A stretch of DNA of 34,633 nucleotides from Pseudomonas psychrophila HA-4 (GTDB taxonomy: Bacteria > Pseudomonadota > Gammaproteobacteria > Pseudomonadales > Pseudomonadaceae): positions 1 through 34,633 of the forward strand of contig NZ_ALJC01000121.1 of the NCBI RefSeq assembly GCF_000282975.1, read 5' to 3'. The translations under genes and the position numbers were made by a program. Position 1 is the first letter of the stretch; every line of letters begins with the position of its first letter. Under the pieces are notes generated by a model. That model saw only the letters and a program-made list of their open reading frames with translations, did not search any database and was not told where the DNA came from. Of this stretch, positions 1-8,523 are shown piece by piece.

Positions 1-165
1 TCGCCTGCTTTAAGGTGACTTAGCATCGCGCCGGGGCCGATTTTCTCGGCGACCCAGCGCTTTAGAAACTGCATTCGCCTGAACTACGGCAGCCCGTGGG
101 ATGAAACCTGTGAAAAGGCCATGGAAACCTTAGGCAAAATTGTTCGCTCGTTCACCACTGTGTAG
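1..165 (+). pseudogene. C-terminal end of a MocR/PLP aminotransferase-type gene, interrupted
   Basis: The frame that ends with the TAG at 163-165 reads LSIAPGPIFSATQRFRNCIR, then LNYGSPW. This resembles the conserved C-terminus of PLP-dependent aminotransferase-fold regulators of the MocR/GntR type (ISIAPGPIFS...RFRNCIRLNYG). The same frame has a TGA at 16-18, only two codons before this conserved stretch, so the reading frame is broken there, probably by a small indel. Only 15 bases lie upstream in the window, so how much gene precedes the break cannot be judged. The stop codon is also the first three bases of the left arm of the repeat at 163-305. The family call is fairly firm; pseudogene status versus a sequencing error is open. 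Confidence 0.5.
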
Positions 166-305
166 CAGTTGCCGAGCCTGCGAGGCTACGTCCGGCGGCG
201 CAGCCGTCGCAAAATCAGAGACTGCGGTCTGCCAGTTAAACCCTGCACTTAGGCTTTACGATCGCTTCGCAATCGGACGTAGCCTCGCAGGCTCGGCAAC
301 TGCTA
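163..305. repeat. Large palindromic intergenic repeat with perfect 32-bp arms
   Basis: Bases 163-194 and 274-305 are exact reverse complements (32 of 32), enclosing 79 bases. Each arm contains the motif GAGCCTGCGAGGCT, itself nearly palindromic. The whole could fold into a long hairpin. Elements with this text (GCCGAGCCTGCGAGGCT...TCAGAGACTGCGGTCT...) recur between genes in fluorescens-group genomes, from memory. It lies between the aminotransferase remnant and the convergent lipoprotein gene, so it may also act as a bidirectional terminator. Confidence 0.8.
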
Positions 306-330
306 CGCGTTTTACGCGTGCCATAGATCC

Positions 331-741
331 TCAGCCCGGCATGCAGTTGAAGTCGGCGGTGTGTGCCACTTCCTTACCGTGAGAATCAACCAGCGTGGCG
401 CTGACATCTGAGCCTAGGCTCGACTCGATCAGCTCGTAGCGCTCGCCCGCTTTAAATTGCGGGTAGTTGACCTTGCCTTGACAACTCACTTCGTTCTCAT
501 CACCCGTGGCCCCTTCATACAAGGTGACGTCAAGGCGATGCGCGCCAGGCGTGACTTCAAAGTAGCGGCCGTCATTGATGTTCTTGCCATCGACACGCTC
601 GGCCATCAAGTCGCTGTTTCCTTCTTCCTTCAGACCAATCCAGGCTTCGCTCGGGTCTTGCTTGGGCATCGGGCCTGCACAGGCTGACAGCAACAACACC
701 AGGCTCAGGGACGGGATCACGAATAGGGGTTTAAGGTTCAT
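331..741 (-). CDS. Small outer-membrane/periplasmic lipoprotein of unknown function
   Basis: A 136-residue protein with a lipoprotein signal peptide: after MNLKP comes a hydrophobic stretch ending in the lipobox LSAC, so the mature protein would begin at a lipidated cysteine near residue 21. The mature part contains a segment reading DGRYFEVTPGAHRLDVTLYE and then two cysteines (SCQGKV and DFNCMPG) that could pair in the periplasm. That segment resembles small PEGA-like lipoproteins common in Pseudomonas, but I do not know their function. An upstream ATG at 756 is in frame; I prefer 741 because GAGG lies about 9 bases before it and the signal peptide is then of normal length. It stands alone, convergent with the remnant at the window start. 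Confidence 0.75.
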   Translation of the reverse strand: MNLKPLFVIPSLSLVLLLSACAGPMPKQDPSEAWIGLKEEGNSDLMAERVDGKNINDGRYFEVTPGAHRLDVTLYEGATGDENEVSCQGKVNYPQFKAGERYELIESSLGSDVSATLVDSHGKEVAHTADFNCMPG

Positions 742-965
742 CACGGTGTGCCTCATAGCTGAAACCAAAGAGTGCGACAGGCCCAACACTCAACCCGTCG
801 AATAGGCTTCAAGCTTGATCCGCAACCGACCCTGAGCCTAATGAACGAACGTGAAGGGAGTTTCAGCCCATTCCTAACGCAACCTTCATGTTGCTGAAAG
901 CTGAACGTTAAGTCTTGACGGTAAGACTGCCCGAGTTTGCAATTTCACTCCTCGGAGGTTCTGGC

Positions 966-3900
966 ATGCTCGGGCTGGTAAAGACCGCATTGCACAAGCC
1001 CTACACGTTTATCGTGCTGGCGATTTTCATCTGCATCATCGGGCCGCTGGCGGCTGTGCGTACCCCGACGGATGTGTTTCCTGACATTGGTATTCCCGTG
1101 GTTGCCGTGGTGTGGCAATACACCGGGCTGGCGCCTGCCGACATGGCAGGCCGAGTTATCTATACGTACGAACGCTCGTTGAGCACCACGGTAAACGACA
1201 TCGAACACATCGAGTCGCAATCACTGCCCGGCATGGGCATCGTGAAGATCTTCTTCCAGCCGGGCGTCGACATTCGCACGGCCAACGCACAAGTGACCGC
1301 CGTGTCACAAACTGTGCTCAAGCAGATGCCGCCCGGCATCACCCCGCCGCTGATTCTTAACTACAGCGCGTCGACGGTGCCCATTCTGCAAATGGCGTTC
1401 TCCAGCCCCACGCTCTCGGAAGCCAAAATCCGCGATCTGGTGCAGAACAATATTCGCCTGCCTCTGAGTTCGCTGCCCGGCCTGGCCATGCCAACGCCCA
1501 TGGGCGGTAAACAGCGCCAGATCACCCTCGACCTCGACCCACAAGCACTGGCAGCCAAAGGCTTGTCAGCACAAGACGTGGGGGCTGCTTTGGCGGCGCA
1601 GAACCAGATCATTCCGGTCGGGACTGCCAAGCTCGGCACCTACGAATACACCGTGATGCTCAACAACAGCCCCAAGGCGATTGATGAGCTTAATGACATG
1701 CCGATCAAAACCGTCAATGGCGCGCCGATTACCATTGGCCAAGTGGCTCACGTGCGCGATGGCTCGCCGCCGCAAACAAACATCGTGCGGGTCGACGGTC
1801 AACGGGCGGTGCTGATGCCGGCCTTGAAGAACGGCAACATTTCGACACTATCGATTGTCGACGGCATCCGCGGGATGCTGCCGCGCATCAATGAAACGTT
1901 GCCGCCCTCATTGAAAACCTCATTGCTGGGCGACGCGTCGGTGTTCGTCAAGCAATCGGTCGGCAGCGTGGCGCAAGAAGGCATCATTGCCGCCTTGCTG
2001 ACCAGCGCCATGATTCTGCTGTTCTTGGGCAGTTGGCGTTCAACCCTGATCATTGCCGTGTCGATCCCGCTGGCGGTGCTTTCGGCGATTGCCCTGCTGG
2101 CTGTCAGCGGGCAAACCCTGAACGTCATGACGCTCGGAGGGCTGGCGCTGGCCGTCGGCATCTTGGTGGACGATGCGACGGTGACCATCGAGAACATCAA
2201 CTGGCACCTTGAGCAGGGCAAGTCGGTGCGCGATGCGATTCTCGATGGGGCCAAGCAGATTGTCGGTCCGGCGTTTGTGTCGTTGCTGTGTATCTGCATC
2301 GTATTTGTGCCGATGTTTATGCTGCAGGGGATTGCCGGTTACCTGTTCCGCCCCATGGCGCTGTCGGTGATTTTTGCGATGGGCAGCTCGTTCATCCTGT
2401 CACGGACGTTGGTGCCGACGCTGGCGATGTTCCTGCTCAAGCCGCACATCCCGGAGCAAGGCCCTGGGCATCACCCGGAAGATGGCTACATCAACCATCA
2501 CGAGGGCGATCAGCACACCCAGAAACACTCGGCCCCGGTGCGGGCACTGCTGAATTTCCAGCAAGGATTTGAGCGCCGTTTCTCGGCCGTGCGCGATGCT
2601 TACTATGGCGTGCTGGAATTGGCCTTGGCCCATCGCAAACGCTTTTTGCTGGGATTTATGACGTGCGTGCTGGCCTCATTTGTGTTGCTGCCAAGCTTGG
2701 GGCAAGACTTTTTCCCGGCCACCGATGCTGGGGCATTGGCCCTCCATGTGCGCTTGCCGCTGGGGACACGGATTGAAGAAAGTGCCGCCGCCTTCGACCG
2801 TATCGAGTCGCGGATTCGCGAAATCATTCCGGCCGATCAACTGGACACCATCATCGATAACATCGGCATTCCGTTGAGCGGTATCGACATGGCCTACAGC
2901 AGCAGCGGCACTATCGGCCCGCAAGACGGTGATATTCAAGTCACGCTCAAGGCTGATCACAGCCCCACGGCAGACTACGTGAAACGCTTACGCGAAGCCC
3001 TGCCCGAGAGTTTCCCCGGCAGCCAGTTTGCCTTTATGCCTGCGGACATCAGCACGCAGATCCTCAACTTTGGCGCCCCGGCCCCACTGGACGTAAAAAT
3101 CTCCGGGCGTGACGACGCGGCCAACCGCGCGTATGCACTGGAACTGCAACGACGCTTGCAACACGTACCGGGCATTGCCGACCTGCGAATCCAACAGTCG
3201 GTGGGTTACCCATCGCTGCAAGTTAACGTCGATCGCCTACGCGCCAATGGCCTCGGGATTACCGAACGTGATGTCACCAATAGCATGGTGGCGTCTTTGG
3301 CCGGCAGTTCCCAAGTGGCCCCAACCTTCTGGCTGAACCCGCAAAACGGCGTGTCTTACGGTGTGGTCGCGGCCACGCCGCAATATCGCCTGGACAGCCT
3401 TCCGGCCCTGGAGGCCTTGCCGGTGACGGGTAGCAACGGCCAGACACAAATCCTCGGCGGGCTGGCAACCATCAGTCGCGTGGATAGCCCGGCCGTGGTC
3501 ACGCACTACAACATTCAGCCCACGCTGGACGTGTACGCCAACATTCAGGGCCGCGACCTGGGCTCGGTGGCGGCGGATGTGCAAAAGGTCATCGACGGCG
3601 CCTCGGACCTGCGCCCCAAAGGCGCAACCATCACCTTGCACGGTCAGATCGACGCCCTGCATGAAGCCTTCAGCGGTTTGAGCTTGGGTTTGCTCGGCGC
3701 CGTGGTACTGATCTACCTGCTGATCGTGGTCAACTTCCAGTCCTGGGTCGATCCATTTGTGATCATCACCGCCCTGCCCGCGGCCTTGGCCGGGATTGTG
3801 TGGATGCTGTTTCTGAGCGGCACCTCGCTGTCGGTCCCAGCCTTGACCGGCGCCATCTTGTGCATGGGGGTGGCCACCGCCAACTCAATCCTGGTGGTGA

Positions 3901-4187
3901 GTTTCTGTCGAGAGCGCCTGGCCGAACATGGCGACGCCCTCAAGGCCGCACTCGAAGCGGGTTACACGCGCTTCCGTCCGGTGTGCATGACCGCGTTGGC
4001 GATGATGATCGGCATGCTGCCGCTGGCCCTTTCAGAAGAACAGAACGCCCCGCTCGGACGCGCCGTGATTGGCGGTCTGATGCTGGCAACCGTCGCCACC
4101 CTGCTGTTCGTGCCCGTGGTGTTCAGCCTGGTGCACGGCCGTGAAAAAAATCGCGCTGCTGCTGGAGAAACTACCCATGTCGTCTGA
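966..4187 (+). CDS. RND-family efflux permease (inner-membrane pump)
   Basis: A 1073-residue RND transporter, normal length for the tripartite drug/solute exporters driven by proton import. The N-terminus shows the usual first helix (YTFIVLAIFICIIGPLAA) and the TPTDVFPDI motif. TM4 keeps the paired proton-relay aspartates (GILVDDATV). In TM10, where AcrB has SAKNAIL, this protein has ATANSIL, so the relay lysine is replaced by alanine, while the later Arg and Thr (FRPVCMTALA) are kept. A His/Glu-rich insert follows near residues 500-530. Start at 966 is chosen because CGGAGG lies 7 bases upstream; an in-frame TTG at 915 is less likely. It is the first gene of a pump operon, and a 6-bp-arm inverted repeat sits at 911-928 just ahead. 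The substrate cannot be told from sequence. No regulator gene is adjacent. Confidence 0.93.
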   Translation: MLGLVKTALHKPYTFIVLAIFICIIGPLAAVRTPTDVFPDIGIPVVAVVWQYTGLAPADMAGRVIYTYERSLSTTVNDIEHIESQSLPGMGIVKIFFQPGVDIRTANAQVTAVSQTVLKQMPPGITPPLILNYSASTVPILQMAFSSPTLSEAKIRDLVQNNIRLPLSSLPGLAMPTPMGGKQRQITLDLDPQALAAKGLSAQDVGAALAAQNQIIPVGTAKLGTYEYTVMLNNSPKAIDELNDMPIKTVNGAPITIGQVAHVRDGSPPQTNIVRVDGQRAVLMPALKNGNISTLSIVDGIRGMLPRINETLPPSLKTSLLGDASVFVKQSVGSVAQEGIIAALLTSAMILLFLGSWRSTLIIAVSIPLAVLSAIALLAVSGQTLNVMTLGGLALAVGILVDDATVTIENINWHLEQGKSVRDAILDGAKQIVGPAFVSLLCICIVFVPMFMLQGIAGYLFRPMALSVIFAMGSSFILSRTLVPTLAMFLLKPHIPEQGPGHHPEDGYINHHEGDQHTQKHSAPVRALLNFQQGFERRFSAVRDAYYGVLELALAHRKRFLLGFMTCVLASFVLLPSLGQDFFPATDAGALALHVRLPLGTRIEESAAAFDRIESRIREIIPADQLDTIIDNIGIPLSGIDMAYSSSGTIGPQDGDIQVTLKADHSPTADYVKRLREALPESFPGSQFAFMPADISTQILNFGAPAPLDVKISGRDDAANRAYALELQRRLQHVPGIADLRIQQSVGYPSLQVNVDRLRANGLGITERDVTNSMVASLAGSSQVAPTFWLNPQNGVSYGVVAATPQYRLDSLPALEALPVTGSNGQTQILGGLATISRVDSPAVVTHYNIQPTLDVYANIQGRDLGSVAADVQKVIDGASDLRPKGATITLHGQIDALHEAFSGLSLGLLGAVVLIYLLIVVNFQSWVDPFVIITALPAALAGIVWMLFLSGTSLSVPALTGAILCMGVATANSILVVSFCRERLAEHGDALKAALEAGYTRFRPVCMTALAMMIGMLPLALSEEQNAPLGRAVIGGLMLATVATLLFVPVVFSLVHGREKNRAAAGETTHVV

Positions 4188-5343
4188 TCAAAAACCTTCG
4201 CGCAAGCGCTTGATGCTACTGGGCATCGGCGGCCTAACTCTGGCCGCGTTACTGGTCGCCAACGGCTTGGCAGCGCGCAGCCGACATGAGCACGAGGTTA
4301 TCGGCTGGACCGAGGCCGCTGCCTTGCCAGTGGTCAGCGTGTTCCACCCCCTGCAAAACGCCCACGGCGACACCCTGCGCCTGCCCGCGCACCTTGAAGC
4401 CTGGAGCAAGGCGCCGATTCATGCACGGGTCAATGGCTACCTCAAAAGCTGGAACACCGACATCGGCAGCAAGGTCGTCGCCGGTCAAGTGCTGGCCGTG
4501 ATTGAAAGCCCTGACCTTGACCAGCAACTGGCACAAGCCCGCGCCCATCTGCTTCAAGAACAGGCCAACGCCCGGCTTGCGGCGACCACCGCCACCCGCT
4601 GGCAAAACTTGTTGGCCAGTCATTCGGTATCGCGTCAGGAGGCGGACGAGAAACACTCCAATGCCGCCGCCGCGAAGGCCAATGCCCAAGCTGCCGAAGC
4701 CGATTACGCACGGTTGTCATCACTGGAAGACTACAAAACCATTCGTGCGCCGTTCGCTGGCACCATTACCGCGCGCAACACCGACATTGGCCAACTGGTG
4801 AAGGCTGACACTGACAGCGATCCAGAATTATTTGACATCGCCGACACCCATCAACTGCGCCTGTACGTGCCCGTGCCGCAAAACTACGCCAGCGTGATTC
4901 GCCCCGGCATGCAAGTGCAACTCAATGTGCCGGAGCATCCGGGGCAAACCTTCAGCGCCCAGTTGATTGGCAACTCGACCTCGGTTGATCCACGCTCCGG
5001 CACCTTGATGGCACAGTTCGTGGCGAAAAACCCGAAAGATGCGCTGTTGCCAGGCGATTATGCCGAAGCGGTACTGTCCATTCCGGCGGACACCCACGGC
5101 GTGAGCATTCCGGCCAGTGCGCTGATCTTCCGCGCTCAAGGCACCCAAGTGGCGGTGCTGGACAGTGCAAAACACGTGCACTTGCAGAACATCCATATCG
5201 GCATGGACCTGGGCGACCGACTGGTCATCGACCAGGGCCTAAAACCGGCTGACACGGTCATCGACAACCCGCCTGATGCCTTGCGCGAAGGTGACACAGT
5301 CAAACTGGCCGATGCAGGAGCGCCCCATGTCACCAACGCTTAA
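4177..5343 (+). CDS. RND efflux periplasmic adaptor subunit (membrane fusion protein)
   Basis: A 388-residue HlyD/AcrA-type adaptor that would bridge the permease and the outer-membrane channel. It has an N-terminal uncleaved anchor (LMLLGIGGLTLAALLVANG), a split lipoyl domain (the APIHARVNGYLKSWNTDIGS half and the later YKTIRAPFAGTITARNTDIG half), a long alpha-hairpin between them (QLAQARAHLLQEQANARLAA and on), then beta-barrel and membrane-proximal domains. No lipobox is present, so it is anchored by a helix and not a lipid. The ATG at 4177 overlaps the permease stop by 11 bases and has GGAG 9 bases upstream; the in-frame GTG at 4141 would lie deep in the permease gene. The overlap implies translational coupling. 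Confidence 0.92.
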   Translation: MSSDQKPSRKRLMLLGIGGLTLAALLVANGLAARSRHEHEVIGWTEAAALPVVSVFHPLQNAHGDTLRLPAHLEAWSKAPIHARVNGYLKSWNTDIGSKVVAGQVLAVIESPDLDQQLAQARAHLLQEQANARLAATTATRWQNLLASHSVSRQEADEKHSNAAAAKANAQAAEADYARLSSLEDYKTIRAPFAGTITARNTDIGQLVKADTDSDPELFDIADTHQLRLYVPVPQNYASVIRPGMQVQLNVPEHPGQTFSAQLIGNSTSVDPRSGTLMAQFVAKNPKDALLPGDYAEAVLSIPADTHGVSIPASALIFRAQGTQVAVLDSAKHVHLQNIHIGMDLGDRLVIDQGLKPADTVIDNPPDALREGDTVKLADAGAPHVTNA

Positions 5344-6745
5344 ACGCAGCGCCTTGTTGTTGGCGCTGGCGCTGCAAGGCTGCTCGCTGGCCCCACTCTA
5401 CAAACCGCCCGTACTCGACCTGCCGCAGCATTACCGCGAGCAGACCAGCGATGGCCCGTGGCACAGCGCGCAACCGGGCGACCAACTGTCGCCACAATGG
5501 TGGCGGCTGTACCACGATGAGCGCTTGAACGACCTGCAACAGCGCTTGCTCAGTGCCAACCCGAATCTGGCGGCAGCCCTTGCGCACTACGATGCGGCAC
5601 AGGCATATGCCAGCCAGTTCCATGCGGGGTTGTTCCCGCAAATTACCGCCAGCGGGCAACCGTTGCGCCAGCGTCAATCAGATCATCGACCGCTGCGCGG
5701 CACGACCCAGCCTTCGGTGTACAACAGCAACACCGCAGGCTTTGCGCTGAATTTTGACTTGGACGTGTGGGGCAAAATCCGCAATCAAGTTGCGGCCGGT
5801 GATGCTCAGGCCCAAGCTTCTGCCGATGATCTGGCGGTTGCACGCTTGAGCCTGCAACAGCAACTGGCCAGCCTGTACGTGCAACTTGACGGACTGGATG
5901 CGCAAAGCCGCATCCTCTCCAGCACCCTGGACGACTACAGCCAAGCCTTGCAACTGACCCGCGCCCGCTATCAAGGGCAAATTGCCTCTGAACTCGACTT
6001 GACCCGTGCGCAAAACCAATTGGCCACTGCAGAAGCGCAATTGGACGACGTGCGCGCCCAGCGCAACCTAACCGAGCACGCCATTGGCGAGCTGGTGGGC
6101 GAGCCTGCCAGCCGCTTTGCGCTGGCGCCAAGTGCACAGCCCTTAAACGTCCCGGCGCAACCCGCTGCCTTGCCCAGCACTTTGCTGCAACGCAGGCCAG
6201 ACATCGCTGCGGCTGAACGCCGGGTATTCGCTGCCAACGCGCAAATTGGCGTGGCAAAAGCCGCCTGGTACCCGGACTTCAGCCTGACCGGACTGCTCGG
6301 CGGACAAACTCAGGGCAGCGGCAATTTGTTGTCAGCGGGCAATCGTTTCTGGGCCTTGGGGCCACTGGTTAGCTTGCCGGTATTCGATGGCGGCAGATTG
6401 GACGCCCAAGAGCGCCAAGCCAACGCCGAGTTTGAAGAAGCGTCGGCGCACTACCGCAGTCAAGTGCTGCACGCCGTTCGAGAAGTGGAAGACAACTTGG
6501 CGCAACTGCGCGACCTGAAGCAGGAAAGCCTCGACGAACAGGCAGCGGCCAACGCCGCGCAACATACCCAAACCCTGGCCACCAACAGCTACGAGGCAGG
6601 AGCTGTGAGTTACCTGGATGTGGTAACGGCACAAACGGCCGCGTTGCAGGCACAACGCCAGGTGCAAGCCCTGCGGACCCGGCAGTTGCAGGCCAGTGTC
6701 GGGTTGTTGACGGCGTTGGGGGGCGGCTGGGAAGGTCAGCAATAA
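5327..6745 (+). CDS. Outer-membrane efflux channel lipoprotein (NodT/OprM family)
   Basis: A 472-residue outer-membrane factor that completes the tripartite pump. The signal peptide ends in the lipobox LQGC, followed by SLAPLYKPP, typical of NodT-family lipoproteins. Two OEP repeats follow, with the characteristic WWRLYHDERLNDLQQRLL region, the VWGKIRNQVAAG motif in the first half, and LLQRRPDIAAAERR leading into the second half (FSLTGLLGG, SLPVFDGGRL). The start at 5327 has AGGAG 6 bases upstream and overlaps the adaptor gene by 17 bases; an in-frame ATG at 5276 would not give the lipobox its usual position. REP-type sequence begins 8 bases after the stop, so the operon probably ends here. 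Confidence 0.92.
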   Translation: MSPTLKRSALLLALALQGCSLAPLYKPPVLDLPQHYREQTSDGPWHSAQPGDQLSPQWWRLYHDERLNDLQQRLLSANPNLAAALAHYDAAQAYASQFHAGLFPQITASGQPLRQRQSDHRPLRGTTQPSVYNSNTAGFALNFDLDVWGKIRNQVAAGDAQAQASADDLAVARLSLQQQLASLYVQLDGLDAQSRILSSTLDDYSQALQLTRARYQGQIASELDLTRAQNQLATAEAQLDDVRAQRNLTEHAIGELVGEPASRFALAPSAQPLNVPAQPAALPSTLLQRRPDIAAAERRVFAANAQIGVAKAAWYPDFSLTGLLGGQTQGSGNLLSAGNRFWALGPLVSLPVFDGGRLDAQERQANAEFEEASAHYRSQVLHAVREVEDNLAQLRDLKQESLDEQAAANAAQHTQTLATNSYEAGAVSYLDVVTAQTAALQAQRQVQALRTRQLQASVGLLTALGGGWEGQQ

Positions 6746-6752
6746 AACCCAC

Positions 6753-6787
6753 TGTAGGAGCAGCCGGTCGACGCTCGATTGCTCGCG
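6753..6787 (+). repeat. REP-like intergenic element, copy 1
   Basis: The 35 bases here match the reverse complement of 14800-14835 with two substitutions and one single-base gap. They have the usual Pseudomonas REP character (TGTAGGAGCAGCC...GCTCGCG). The two copies therefore sit in inverted orientation on either side of the pyrimidine-degradation locus. Confidence 0.75.
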
Positions 6788-6835
6788 TTTTTTGATCTGG
6801 CTTTTGATCTAAGAGGCCCCCTTAAACCACGCTGG

Positions 6836-7130
6836 CCTCACACAGGTCTTGCGCAGTGGGTAACCCGGCAGGACGCCGGGTTAGCCGCGACACGGCCAGG
6901 GATGGCCGATCGCGGCGGGCCCACGAAGCAAGGCCTGTGTGAGGGCATACCGAGCCAAAGCGAGGTACCGAGTGGTAGGGGCAAGAGCGTTTTGGTTACT
7001 TTGTCGCTCTTAACAAAGTGACACGGCGTAAGGCCGCAACCCTAAGTCGCCGTTGCCGCAGCAATGGATACGCACTCAAATCAAGAGCCCCCCTCACCAC
7101 GCCTCTCCCGAAGGAGAGGGAAACGATTGG
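6836..7130. repeat. Complex structured intergenic repeat, no convincing gene
   Basis: The stretch from 6788 to the pydC stop at 7209 holds no gene I can support. Bases 6836-6852 and 6928-6944 form an inverted repeat (16 of 17), and inside them 6861-6869/6875-6883 is a perfect 9-bp hairpin, followed by GGCCAGGGATGGCC, another small hairpin. From about 6955 there is text (GTGACACGGCGTAAGGCC... AGTCGCCGTTGCCGCAGC) that I recognise as a recurring intergenic sequence of Pseudomonas genomes. It leaves an open frame starting MTRRKAATLSRR that is commonly but, I believe, wrongly annotated as protein. Near 7100-7130 there is a CTCTCCCGAAGGAGAGGG hairpin. Confidence 0.6.
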
Positions 7131-7208
7131 GGGATGCTGTCGACTATCGGTCGCCTATTTACTGCGCGATAGCGCGACGTCGAAGACGGGGCGGCACCTT
7201 CTACGGTC

Positions 7209-8486
7209 TCAAGCCGCTGATTGCGCCACTGTTTTCGACGCCGCCAGCATCGCTTTCAACAACACGGCGCACCCTGCCGCCAAGTCTTTTGGATCGGCAT
7301 TTTCGATTTCGTTATGGCTGATGCCACCTTCGCAGGGTACGAAAATCATGCCCGCAGGGCCCAACTCGGCGAGGAAGATTGCGTCGTGCCCTGCCCCGCT
7401 GACGATGTCCATATGGCTGAGCCCCAATTCGCCCGCCGCCTCGCGCACGGCATTGACGCAGTCGGGATTGAAGTACAGCGGCGGGAAGTCGGCGGTCGGG
7501 GTCAGTTCAAAGCTCAGGCCATGCTTGGCACACGTCGCTTCGATTACGCCGCTAACTTCGGCAATCATGGAGTCCAGACGTTCAGGCAGCAGATGCCGAA
7601 AGTCCAGGGTCATACGCACTTCGCCAGGAATCACGTTGCGCGAACCCGGATACGCTTGCAGGCAGCCCACCGTACCGCAGGCGTGAGGTTGATGACCCAG
7701 GGCGGCTTGGTTGACCGCCGCGACCACGGCCGCAGCGCCGACCAGCGCGTCTTTGCGCAGGTGCATCGGGGTGGGACCGGCATGCGCTTCTACGCCACGC
7801 AAGTTGAGGTCGAACCATTTCTGCCCGAGAGCACCGAGCACCACGCCGATGGTTTTACGTTCGTCTTCCAGGATCGGCCCTTGTTCGATGTGGGCTTCGA
7901 AATACGCGCCCACCGGATGGCCACTGACAGTTCGTTTGCCCGCATAACCAATCGCGTTCAGGGCCTCACCGACTGTCACGCCTTGGGCATCGGTTTTGGC
8001 CAAGGTTTCTTCAAGGGTGAATTTTTCGGCAAACACACCCGAGCCCATCATGCACGGCGCAAAGCGCGAGCCCTCTTCGTTGGTCCAAACCACCACTTCC
8101 AAGGGCGCTTCGGTTTCAATGTTGAGGTCGTTGAGCGTGCGCAACACTTCGACCCCGGCCAGTACACCGAAGCAGCCGTCAAATTTGCCGCCGGTGGGTT
8201 GGGTGTCGATGTGACTGCCGGTCATCACAGGCGGCAGGTCTGGGTTGAGCCCAGGGCGGCGGGCAAAAATATTGCCTACGGCGTCGACGCTGACGGTGCA
8301 ACCCGCGTCTTCGCACCAGCGTACGAAGATGTCCCGAGCCTGGCGATCGAGGTCGGTCAAGGCCAGGCGACACACGCCGCCTTTGACCGTGGCGCCCAGT
8401 TGCGCCAGCTCCATGAGCGAGGCCCACAGGCGTTCGCTATTGATCGACTGCGCGCGTTGCTGCTGAAGGTCTTGTGCTGCGTTCAT
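7209..8486 (-). CDS. pydC: N-carbamoyl-beta-alanine amidohydrolase (beta-ureidopropionase), M20 family
   Basis: A 425-residue zinc-dependent M20 amidohydrolase of the hydantoinase/carbamoylase group. In this locus it should hydrolyse N-carbamoyl-beta-alanine (or the 2-methyl form from thymine) to beta-alanine, CO2 and ammonia, the last step of reductive pyrimidine breakdown. Visible metal/catalytic motifs are GSHIDTQPTGGKFDG (His92, Asp103), WTNEEGSRF (Glu137-Glu138) and, near the C-terminus, SGAGHDA and HNE. The related allantoate amidohydrolases and L-carbamoylases share this fold, so specificity is inferred from the neighbours. Start at 8486 has GAGGA upstream; an in-frame ATG at 8543 would overlap the transporter gene. 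It follows the transporter gene by 37 bases on the same strand. Confidence 0.88.
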   Translation of the reverse strand: MNAAQDLQQQRAQSINSERLWASLMELAQLGATVKGGVCRLALTDLDRQARDIFVRWCEDAGCTVSVDAVGNIFARRPGLNPDLPPVMTGSHIDTQPTGGKFDGCFGVLAGVEVLRTLNDLNIETEAPLEVVVWTNEEGSRFAPCMMGSGVFAEKFTLEETLAKTDAQGVTVGEALNAIGYAGKRTVSGHPVGAYFEAHIEQGPILEDERKTIGVVLGALGQKWFDLNLRGVEAHAGPTPMHLRKDALVGAAAVVAAVNQAALGHQPHACGTVGCLQAYPGSRNVIPGEVRMTLDFRHLLPERLDSMIAEVSGVIEATCAKHGLSFELTPTADFPPLYFNPDCVNAVREAAGELGLSHMDIVSGAGHDAIFLAELGPAGMIFVPCEGGISHNEIENADPKDLAAGCAVLLKAMLAASKTVAQSAA

Positions 8487-8523
8487 GATGTTTTCCTCAG
8501 GCAGTTTCTTATAAAAATCCAAG

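Noticed and set aside
7018..7686. 222-codon plus-strand frame beginning MTRRKAATLSRR
   Set aside because: It begins in the intergenic repeat and then runs antisense through the end of pydC; no domain is visible.
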